A DNA stretch of 9,626 bases from Clostridiales bacterium UBA1389. GTDB lineage: Bacteria; Bacillota; Clostridia; Oscillospirales; CAG-382. The notes under the pieces were generated by a model. It saw only the letters and a list, made by a program, of their open reading frames with translations, made no database searches and was not told where the DNA came from. Shown piece by piece: positions 1 through 5,539 of the stretch. Positions within the stretch are counted from its first letter, which is position 1; the number at the start of each line of letters is the position of its first letter. A program made the position numbers and the translations under genes. Location of the stretch: assembly GCA_002305335.1 (NCBI GenBank), contig DBQR01000048.1, forward strand, positions 1 through 9,626. The letters are read 5' to 3'.

Positions 1-53
1 GGTCATATCTATTTACAACGCAGAATTATTTTTAAAAAATATTTGCAAAACCA

Positions 54-82
54 TTGAAAAACTCAAGTAAAAACTGTATAAT
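54..82 (+). promoter_or_regulatory. sigma-A promoter for the ior operon
   Basis: A -35 box TTGAAA at 54-59 and a perfect -10 box TATAAT at 77-82 are separated by the ideal 17 bases. Transcription would start near 88-90, giving a leader of about 175 bases before iorA. The surrounding DNA is A+T-rich, so chance matches are possible, but the combination of box quality, spacing and position before the first gene of the operon is strong. A second possible -35, TTGCAA at 43-48, is badly spaced. Confidence 0.7.
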
Positions 83-127
83 GTACTTTAAATTTTGTAT
101 TTTTATTAAACCGAAAGGAGCGGCGCT

Positions 128-238
128 ATGAAACAGTCAGTCTTTTGCTTTAAATTTACAAGAATGTATCTGGACCACCGATTTATTTTGGCGGCAGGAC
201 TGAACACGGGTTTATGCCGCCGCAACCGAAATAATTAA
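128..238 (+). CDS. Possible 36-aa leader peptide upstream of iorA
   Basis: A short open frame starts at ATG 128 behind a good ribosome binding site, AAAGGAG at 114-120 with 7 bases of spacing, and stops with TAA at 236-238, 26 bases before iorA. It encodes 36 residues, including Phe at positions 6, 8, 10 and 19 and Tyr at 14 but no Trp, and ends in a basic, Asn-rich tail. The hairpin at 190-221 lies inside its 3' half. Its position in the leader of an aromatic 2-oxoacid operon suggests a translated leader peptide that could couple translation to downstream expression. The high Phe content may instead reflect A+T-rich DNA. I recognise no homologue, and it could be an unselected frame with a lucky ribosome binding site. 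Confidence 0.4.
   Translation: MKQSVFCFKFTRMYLDHRFILAAGLNTGLCRRNRNN
190..221 (+). promoter_or_regulatory. Leader hairpin upstream of iorA
   Basis: GGCGGCA at 190-196 is an exact inverted repeat of TGCCGCC at 215-221, with an 18-base loop. No T-tract follows, so it is not a standard intrinsic terminator. The 3' arm region (218-223, CGCCGC) could alternatively pair with GCGGCG at 120-125, next to the ribosome binding site of the small leader frame, giving two mutually exclusive folds. A regulatory role is inferred from position only. Confidence 0.35.
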
Positions 239-264
239 TAAAAATTTGAAAGGATTATACATAA

Positions 265-1995
265 ATGAAAGAATTAATGCTTGGCAATCATGCGGTAGCC
301 AGAGGGCTGTATGAAGCCGGGGTTAAGGTGGTTTCCTCCTATCCCGGCACCCCCTCCACAGAGATTACCGAATATGTTGCCGAATGCTATGACAATATAT
401 ATTCCGAATGGGCGCCCAACGAAAAGGTTGCCACCGAGGTAGCCTTCGGAGCCGCCACCGGCGGAGCAAGGGCCTTCAGCGGTATGAAGCACGTGGGCCT
501 TAATGTAGCCGCAGACCTGGTTTATACCGCCTCCTACATAGGGGTAAACGGGGGCTTTGTAATTGCCGTCGCCGACGACCCCGGTATGCATTCGTCCCAG
601 AACGAACAGGATTCCCGTCACCATGCAATAGCATCAAAAATACCCATGCTTGAGCCTTCGAATTCCCAGGAATGCAAGGATATGACGGTGCTTGCCTATG
701 AAATTTCCGAAACCTTCGACACTCCGGTGCTGTTAAGGCTTTCCACCCGGATTTCGCATTCCCGTTCCCCGGTGGAATTCGGCGGGGTTAAGGATATTCC
801 CCTTAAGGATTACGTTAAAAACGTAGGCAAAAACGTAATGATGCCCGCCATGGCAAGGGCAAGACATACTTTGGTGGAGGAACGCACAAAAAAGCTGACC
901 GAATATGCCGAAAACAGCGGGATAAACACAATCGAGCTGGGGGGCGACATCGGAATTATCGCCGCCGGCGACACCTACAACTATGCCAAAGAGGCTTTGG
1001 GGGATAAAGCAAGCTATCTTAAGCTGGGCATGGTTAATCCCCTGCCTGTGGAACTTATAAAGGAGTTTGCCAAAAAGGTAAAACGGCTTATAGTCTGCGA
1101 GGAATTAGACGATATTATCGAAACTCACTGCAGAAAGAACGGAATCGAAGTTGAAGGGAAAAACCTCTTTTCCTTCTGCGGGGAATATTCCCAGTCATTA
1201 ATCAAAAAAGCGGTATTAGGTACCGAAAATCAGTATATAGCCTTCCCGGAGGAACTGCCGGGGCGGCCTCCCGTACTCTGCGCCGGCTGTCCCCACCGGG
1301 GGCTGTTTTACGCCCTCAAGGGTCTTAAGACCTATGTTTCGGGGGATATAGGCTGCTATACCCTGGGCGCCCAGAAACCCCTGTCAATGCTGGATTTCTG
1401 CGTCTGCATGGGGGGCTCGGTGTCGGGACTCCACGGTTTTAACCTTGCCCGGGGGACCGAACAGGCAAAGAAATCGGTTGCGGTTATAGGCGACTCCACC
1501 TTTATCCATTCGGGGATAACCGGCCTTGTCGATATTGCCTACAACAGGGGGATATCCACCGTAATCATCCTCGACAACTCCATAACCGGAATGACCGGCC
1601 ACCAGAACAACCCCGCCAACGGTCTGACCATTAAAGGCGACCCCACCACGGCGGTAAATCTTGAAGCCCTTGCCCATGCGGTGGGAATTCCCTCCGTCAG
1701 GGTGGTGGACCCCTATGACGTGGAAAGCACCCGCAAAGTTATAACCGAAGAGCTTGAAAAGGAAGTGCCTTCGCTGGTTATTGCCCGCCGTCCCTGTGCG
1801 CTGCTAAAGCAGGTAAAGCATAAAAAGCCCGTAAGGGTAAACGACAAATGTATCGGCTGCAAGGCCTGCCTTCAGGTGGGCTGTCCCGCTATTTCCGTGG
1901 AAAACAAGCGTTCGGTTATCGACCCCAACCAGTGTGTGGGCTGCGGGGTCTGTGTTGTCACCTGCAGACAGGACGCCATAAAGGAGGCTGAATAA
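265..1995 (+). CDS. iorA: Indolepyruvate:ferredoxin oxidoreductase, alpha subunit
   Basis: This is the catalytic subunit of the thiamine diphosphate (TPP) enzyme that converts an aryl pyruvate plus CoA to aryl-acetyl-CoA and CO2 and passes electrons to ferredoxin; it acts in the cytoplasm with IorB. The 576 residues hold an N-terminal pyrimidine-binding domain with YPGTPSTE (26-33) and the likely catalytic Glu of NEKVA (about 53). The family motif CAGCPHRG follows at 339-346. The TPP/Mg domain has GDIGCYTLG (360-368), GDSTF (409-413) and DNSITGMTG (437-445). The C-terminal ferredoxin domain carries Cys 529/532/535/540 and 557/560/563/567. The second cluster lacks the usual Pro after its last Cys (CRQDAI). 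Length fits the shorter clostridial IorA proteins. The ATG at 265 follows AAAGGA at 250-255. It is the first main gene of a four-gene operon. Confidence 0.95.
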   Translation: MKELMLGNHAVARGLYEAGVKVVSSYPGTPSTEITEYVAECYDNIYSEWAPNEKVATEVAFGAATGGARAFSGMKHVGLNVAADLVYTASYIGVNGGFVIAVADDPGMHSSQNEQDSRHHAIASKIPMLEPSNSQECKDMTVLAYEISETFDTPVLLRLSTRISHSRSPVEFGGVKDIPLKDYVKNVGKNVMMPAMARARHTLVEERTKKLTEYAENSGINTIELGGDIGIIAAGDTYNYAKEALGDKASYLKLGMVNPLPVELIKEFAKKVKRLIVCEELDDIIETHCRKNGIEVEGKNLFSFCGEYSQSLIKKAVLGTENQYIAFPEELPGRPPVLCAGCPHRGLFYALKGLKTYVSGDIGCYTLGAQKPLSMLDFCVCMGGSVSGLHGFNLARGTEQAKKSVAVIGDSTFIHSGITGLVDIAYNRGISTVIILDNSITGMTGHQNNPANGLTIKGDPTTAVNLEALAHAVGIPSVRVVDPYDVESTRKVITEELEKEVPSLVIARRPCALLKQVKHKKPVRVNDKCIGCKACLQVGCPAISVENKRSVIDPNQCVGCGVCVVTCRQDAIKEAE

Positions 1996-1996
1996 T

Positions 1997-2575
1997 ATGG
2001 CATACAATATAATCATTGCCGGAGTAGGGGGACAGGGAACCCTCCTTGCCTCCAAGCTTATGGGGAAGGTTTTCCTTGAACAGGAAAAGGATATAAAGGT
2101 CAGCGAAGTCCACGGGATGTCCCAGCGGGGGGGAAGCGTGGTTACCTACGTAAGATACGGCGAAAAGGTGTATTCCCCCGTCATAGAGAAGGGGGAGGCG
2201 AATATGATAATATCCTTCGAACTTCTGGAAGCGGCAAGATGGATGCCCTATCTCAGGCCCGAGGGAGTAATCATAACCAACACCCAGAAGATTAACCCCA
2301 TGCCGGTTATTACCGGACAGGCGAAATACCCCGAAAACATTCTTGAAAAAATAAGGCAAACCGGCCTTAAGGTCATTCCCCTTGACGCCAAAAGCCTTGC
2401 CGAAAAGGCGGGGAACGTTAAGTCGGTGAACATGGTGCTGTTAGGCGTCGCCGCAAGATATCTGCATCTTGACAAATCCGTATGGGTTGACGCCATAACC
2501 GCCACCGTGCCCCAAAAAACCGTTGAAATAAACCTGAAGGCCTTTGACTACGGCTATTCGTTAAAGGAGGAATAA
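1997..2575 (+). CDS. iorB: Indolepyruvate:ferredoxin oxidoreductase, beta subunit
   Basis: This is the smaller subunit of the indolepyruvate oxidoreductase, a single domain of the pyruvate/ketoisovalerate oxidoreductase gamma family that probably helps form the CoA site and completes the complex with IorA. The 192 residues begin with the glycine-rich turn GVGGQG (9-14). The family signature HGMSQRGGSV is at 39-48, followed by a conserved region around SFELLEAARW (73-82). The length is normal. The gene starts one base after the iorA stop, and its ribosome binding site AAGGAGG (1981-1987) lies inside the last codons of iorA, so translation of the two is probably coupled and the subunits made in similar amounts. 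No defect is visible. Confidence 0.94.
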   Translation: MAYNIIIAGVGGQGTLLASKLMGKVFLEQEKDIKVSEVHGMSQRGGSVVTYVRYGEKVYSPVIEKGEANMIISFELLEAARWMPYLRPEGVIITNTQKINPMPVITGQAKYPENILEKIRQTGLKVIPLDAKSLAEKAGNVKSVNMVLLGVAARYLHLDKSVWVDAITATVPQKTVEINLKAFDYGYSLKEE

Positions 2576-2577
2576 TT

Positions 2578-3876
2578 ATGACAGTATTTACCCCCGAAAT
2601 AGAATGTGCCAAACGGGAGGAACTTGAAAAAATCCAGACAGCCCGCCTAAAAACTGCGGTAAAACGGGCATATGAAAATATTCCTTTTTACAAAAAGAAA
2701 TTCGACGAGGCGGGAATAAATCCCGACAGCGTAAATTCCATTCACGATATAACAAAGCTTCCCTTCACCGAAAAGCAGGACCTGCGGGACAACTACCCCT
2801 TCGGTTTGTTTGCCGTCCCCATGAGGGATGTAATCAGAATCCACGCCTCCTCCGGCACCACGGGAAAGCCCACGGTGGTGGGTTATACCAAATACGACAT
2901 CGACATCTGGGCGGAATCCACCGCCAGAGCGATAGCCGCCGCCGGAGGCACAAGGGACGACATTATACATATAAGCTACGGTTACGGGCTGTTTACCGGC
3001 GGTCTGGGGCTCCATTACGGGGCGGAAAGATTGGGGGCGGTTGCCCTCCCGGTTTCCTCCGGCAACACCGCAAGGCAGGTTCAGCTTTTAAGGGATTTCG
3101 GTTCAAACATTATCTGCTGCACCCCCTCTTATGCCATGTATATCGGCGAAACCATGAAGGAAATGGGGATAGACCCCTATTCCCTCCCCTTAAGGGCGGG
3201 CATCTTCGGGGCGGAACCCTGGACGGAGGGTATGCGGGCCGAGATTGAAAACCTGCTGGGGATAAAGGCCTATGACATCTACGGTCTTTCGGAAATCACC
3301 GGTCCCGGCGTGTCCTACGACTGCTGCTGCCAGAAGCATCTCCATGTAAACGAGGACTATTTCTACCCCGAAGTGGTGGATGTGGAAACGGGTAAACCCC
3401 TCCCCGACGGGGAATACGGGGAACTGGTGTTCACCTGCATAGGCAAGGAGGCGCTGCCCCTTATCCGCTACCGCACCCACGATATCTCCGCTTTGTTCCA
3501 CGAACAATGCGAATGCGGGCGAACCACCGTCAGGATGGCGAAACCCAGGGGAAGAAGCGACGATATGCTTATAATAAGGGGGGTAAACGTGTTCCCCTCC
3601 CAGGTGGAATACACCCTTACCCAGCTGGGCTGCGGCGCAAATTATCTTATAATAGTTGACAGGAAAAATAACCTTGATATAATGGAAGTGAAGGTGGAAA
3701 TAAACGAAAACATGGCGTCCGATACGGTAAGGGACATCGAAAGGGCGGAAAAGAGAATCGAAGCCGCTCTCCAGTCGGCGCTTAACGTTTCCGCCAAGGT
3801 TACGCTTGTGGAACCCAAAACGCTTCCGCGGTCGGAAGGCAAGGCAAAAAGGGTTATCGACAACAGAAAATTTTAA
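2578..3876 (+). CDS. paaK: Phenylacetate-CoA ligase family enzyme
   Basis: This is an AMP-forming acyl-CoA synthetase that activates an aryl acetate with ATP and CoA to aryl-acetyl-CoA, through an aryl-acetyl-AMP intermediate. The 432 residues are full length for PaaK. The phosphate-binding loop SSGTTGKPTV is at 91-100, YGLSEITGPG at 235-244, YRTHD at 298-302 and the hinge region GRSDDMLIIRGVNVFPSQ at 325-342. The C-terminal LPRSEGKAKR (416-425) carries the likely catalytic Lys. A CCC triplet lies at 249-251. AAAGGAGG (2563-2570) lies over the end of iorB, 2 bases separate the genes, and the ATG is 7 bases after the site. Next to iorAB it either activates aryl acetates for reductive carboxylation or works on the product side of IOR. 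The exact substrate (phenylacetate, indoleacetate or 4-hydroxyphenylacetate) cannot be read from the sequence. Confidence 0.92.
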   Translation: MTVFTPEIECAKREELEKIQTARLKTAVKRAYENIPFYKKKFDEAGINPDSVNSIHDITKLPFTEKQDLRDNYPFGLFAVPMRDVIRIHASSGTTGKPTVVGYTKYDIDIWAESTARAIAAAGGTRDDIIHISYGYGLFTGGLGLHYGAERLGAVALPVSSGNTARQVQLLRDFGSNIICCTPSYAMYIGETMKEMGIDPYSLPLRAGIFGAEPWTEGMRAEIENLLGIKAYDIYGLSEITGPGVSYDCCCQKHLHVNEDYFYPEVVDVETGKPLPDGEYGELVFTCIGKEALPLIRYRTHDISALFHEQCECGRTTVRMAKPRGRSDDMLIIRGVNVFPSQVEYTLTQLGCGANYLIIVDRKNNLDIMEVKVEINENMASDTVRDIERAEKRIEAALQSALNVSAKVTLVEPKTLPRSEGKAKRVIDNRKF

Positions 3877-3888
3877 GGGGGATGGGCT

Positions 3889-4320
3889 ATGTTTGTAAAA
3901 CAGCTTTCGATTTTTGTCCAGAACGAGCCGGGAAGGCTTGCCCAGATAGCCGGTGTTATCGCCAAGGCGGGGGTTGATATAAGAGCCCTCTCCATAGCGG
4001 ACACCACCAATTTCGGAATACTCCGTCTTATAGTGGATAAGCCCGACAAGGCGGTGGGAGCACTGCGGGGATTAGGACTTACCGTCAAGGTGACGGAGGT
4101 CATAGCCATGGAAGTGGAGGACAAACCCGGCGAATTCGCCAATTCGGTTAAGGTATTAAGCGAGGGCGGGGTAAGCGTCGAGTATCTGTATGCTTTTGTT
4201 TCCCCGTATCCCGGCAAAGCCCGTGTGATTCTGCGGGTGGACGATAACGAAAAAGCCGAAAAAGCCTTGGAACAGCACGGAATCACCACCCTTAAAGAAG
4301 AGGATTTGTACACCAAATAG
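3889..4320 (+). CDS. Tandem ACT-domain amino acid-binding protein
   Basis: This 143-residue cytoplasmic protein consists almost entirely of two ACT domains, small ferredoxin-like folds that usually bind amino acids and control enzymes or transporters. The first spans about 3-70 with the turn NEPGRL (12-17); the second spans about 72-140 with DKPGEF (78-83). There is no catalytic domain, DNA-binding domain or signal peptide. It starts 12 bases after paaK, behind a purine-rich ribosome binding site at 3875-3882, and is followed directly by the operon terminator. Double-ACT proteins are familiar neighbours of paaK/ior genes in anaerobes. I infer that it senses Phe, Tyr or Trp and modulates PaaK or IOR, but the ligand and partner are not shown by the sequence. 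Confidence 0.88.
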   Translation: MFVKQLSIFVQNEPGRLAQIAGVIAKAGVDIRALSIADTTNFGILRLIVDKPDKAVGALRGLGLTVKVTEVIAMEVEDKPGEFANSVKVLSEGGVSVEYLYAFVSPYPGKARVILRVDDNEKAEKALEQHGITTLKEEDLYTK

Positions 4321-4329
4321 ACAAGACAT

Positions 4330-4361
4330 AAAACACCGCCGGTAAACCCGGCGGTGTTTTT
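4330..4361 (+). terminator. Intrinsic terminator of the ior-paaK-ACT operon
   Basis: A perfect stem, AAACACCGCCGG at 4331-4342 with CCGGCGGTGTTT at 4348-4359, extendable by one A-T pair, encloses a 5-base loop and runs into TTTTT (4357-4361). It begins 10 bases after the ACT gene stop and closes the operon. Confidence 0.93.
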
Positions 4362-4639
4362 ATGCATGCCGGCAACGCAGGAGTTTTAAGCTGGCTGATA
4401 TTGAAGCAGGAAGGTGGGAACCGGAGAGGAACCGGTATTATAGAAACAAATGAAATTTATATCTTATTTTACAGACAAAGTCCATTCCTTGTGGAACGGT
4501 ATAAATCGACCGGTAGATACCAATATAATATAATTATAACATAAAAAACATTCTGTTTAACATTTATGAATAATTTTACCCAAACGGCAAAGAATAGTTT
4601 ACGCAAAGCCAATTAATTGATTATTCGGAGTGAAAATAA
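4362..4639. other. Intergenic spacer with no recognised element
   Basis: The 278 bases between the operon terminator and spoVT are A+T-rich in their second half. They contain an exact direct repeat GGAACCGG (4417-4424 and 4428-4435), a short inverted repeat ACCGG/CCGGT (4420-4424, 4432-4436), and a related ACCGGTA at 4509-4515. The text near 4411-4424 faintly resembles part of a T-box motif but does not match it. I see no gene with a ribosome binding site and no known riboswitch. Confidence 0.5.
4568..4596 (+). promoter_or_regulatory. Weak candidate sigma-G-type promoter of spoVT
   Basis: GAATA at 4568-4572 fits the -35 element of forespore sigma-G promoters, and AAGAATA at 4590-4596, 17 bases further on, matches the CATACTA-type -10 element at only four of seven positions. 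Transcription would begin about 35 bases before the spoVT start. In Bacillus, spoVT is transcribed by sigma-G, which is why I looked here; the match itself is poor. Confidence 0.22.
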
Positions 4640-5176
4640 ATGAGAGCCACAGGAATTGTTAGAAGAATAGACGATCTCGGAAGGGTGGTTATCCCCAAGG
4701 AAATCCGCCGTACCATGCGGATAAGGGAGGGGGAACCCCTTGAAATCTACACCGACAAGGACGGAGAGGTTATTTTCAAAAAATATTCCCCCCTGGGGGA
4801 AATATCCACCTTTTCATCGAAATACGCCGAAGCGCTTAATAAAGCCGCCGGCATTCCCGTTGCGGTCTGCGACCGGGATACGGTGGTGGCGGTGGCAGGG
4901 GTCAGCGGAAGGGATATCCTTGAAAAGCCCATTTCCGATTCGGTTTCGTCCGTGCTTGAAAAACGCCAGTCCTATACTTCGGCAGAAGCAGGGAACGGTA
5001 TAGAGCTTACCGAAAACGGAAACGGAAAGGTTTCCTACCTTACTCCCATTATCGCCGAAGGCGACGTTATCGGAGGGATAATGCTGCTTGCAAGGGAGGG
5101 CTTTATCCCCGACGAATCGGAACGGAAAATGATTAACACCGGCGCATTGTTTTTATCGAAGCAGCTGGAACTGTAA
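4640..5176 (+). CDS. spoVT: Stage V sporulation protein T, transcriptional regulator
   Basis: SpoVT is an AbrB-type DNA-binding regulator of late forespore gene expression during sporulation. The first 50 residues form the swapped-hairpin DNA-binding domain, with the signature RIDDLGRVVIPKEIRRTMRI at 9-28 and LEIYTDKDGEV at 34-44. Residues about 55-178 form the GAF-like sensor domain, including CDRD (77-80) and GGIMLL (145-150). The 178-residue length and the layout match Bacillus SpoVT closely, which distinguishes it from the shorter AbrB and Abh. The ATG at 4640 follows GGAGTGA at 4627-4633. It appears to be transcribed alone, as terminators flank it on both sides. The GAF ligand is unknown. 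Its presence implies an endospore-forming lineage. Confidence 0.95.
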   Translation: MRATGIVRRIDDLGRVVIPKEIRRTMRIREGEPLEIYTDKDGEVIFKKYSPLGEISTFSSKYAEALNKAAGIPVAVCDRDTVVAVAGVSGRDILEKPISDSVSSVLEKRQSYTSAEAGNGIELTENGNGKVSYLTPIIAEGDVIGGIMLLAREGFIPDESERKMINTGALFLSKQLEL

Positions 5177-5209
5177 TTTTTGTTTGTCACCGGATATCCT
5201 TTTATACGA

Positions 5210-5254
5210 CGGCGGGGTATGTATAAATCCGCAGGAGGAAATCATACCCCGCCG
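5210..5254. repeat. Perfect 12-bp inverted repeat
   Basis: CGGCGGGGTATG at 5210-5221 is the exact reverse complement of CATACCCCGCCG at 5243-5254, with a 21-base A+G-rich loop containing AGGAGG. No T-tract follows on either side, so it is not an ordinary terminator, although it lies only 33 bases after spoVT and could stabilise the 3' end of its transcript. It may also be a terminal or internal palindrome of a miniature mobile repeat. Confidence 0.75.
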
Positions 5255-5325
5255 CAGGCGGATTCAATCCGAAACGCAGGTGAGGATTTCATTCGTTTCT
5301 TCTTTCCCGTATGTGCGGCACTGCC

Positions 5326-5372
5326 CCTCATCCGTCAGCCTGCGGCTGACACCTTCCCCGAAAGTCGGAAGG
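5326..5372. repeat. Palindromic intergenic repeat unit (REP-like)
   Basis: The text CCTCATCCGTCAGCC followed by GGCTGACACCTTCCCC contains a 7-bp stem with a 3-base loop (5334-5340 with 5344-5350). A second stem follows, CCTTCC 5352-5357 with GGAAGG 5367-5372. The pattern, CTCATCCGTCA, a variable stem, then ACCTTCCCC and GGAAGG, is one I recall as a frequent intergenic repeat in Ruminococcaceae-type genomes. Its function is unknown to me, and the identification rests on memory of the pattern. Confidence 0.55.
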
Positions 5373-5480
5373 CTTTACATTTTTCCCGCCTTTCTGCCTT
5401 AACATAAACTAACTTCAGACTCCTGAATTGCGGGTAGATAATATCAGCTCCTACATGGTCTGCAATTTATCTTATCGATA

Positions 5481-5507
5481 AAAAATGCCGCGGTATGCGG
5501 CATTTTT
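5481..5507. terminator. Bidirectional terminator between spoVT and the lipoprotein gene
   Basis: AAAAATGCCGC at 5481-5491 pairs with GCGGCATTTTT at 5497-5507 around a 5-base loop. The A-tract on one side and the T-tract on the other let it work in both directions. It serves the - strand operon ending at 5540, and is also well placed to stop + strand transcription from spoVT. Confidence 0.88.
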
Positions 5508-5539
5508 ACTATTTCCTATTAACTGTTTATTTCTATATC

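Larger units (their letters stand above)
5177..5539. other. Convergent intergenic region rich in palindromes
   Basis: These 363 bases lie between the converging spoVT and lipoprotein genes. In order they hold a perfect long inverted repeat (5210-5254), a double-hairpin repeat unit (5326-5372), a stretch with crossing short complementary segments (5416-5472), and a bidirectional terminator (5481-5507). Short open frames occur across 5180-5407 but none has a convincing start, composition or recognisable product. The spacing suggests one or two inserted miniature elements rather than a lost gene. Confidence 0.6.

Noticed and set aside
274..4367. Several - strand frames of 60-165 codons opposite the ior-paaK-ACT operon
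   Set aside because: All lie opposite well-identified genes, lack ribosome binding sites and recognisable motifs, and are explained by G+C-rich codon third positions.
4408..4436. T-box-like text (AGGTGGGAACCGG) in the spacer before spoVT
   Set aside because: It departs from the T-box core at several positions, has no specifier stem or terminator/antiterminator pair, and precedes a sporulation regulator rather than an amino acid gene.
4362..4544. A 60-codon frame after the ior operon terminator
   Set aside because: It begins in the T-tract of the terminator, has no ribosome binding site, and its product resembles no protein I know.
5180..5208. Promoter-like TTGTTT, 17 bases, TATACG on the + strand after spoVT
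   Set aside because: Both boxes match at only about four of six positions and no supported gene or RNA follows, so it is within chance expectation for this composition.
5180..5407. Two overlapping 72-75 codon frames downstream of spoVT
   Set aside because: They run through the palindromic repeats, overlap each other in different frames, and lack convincing starts; repeat DNA explains the region better.
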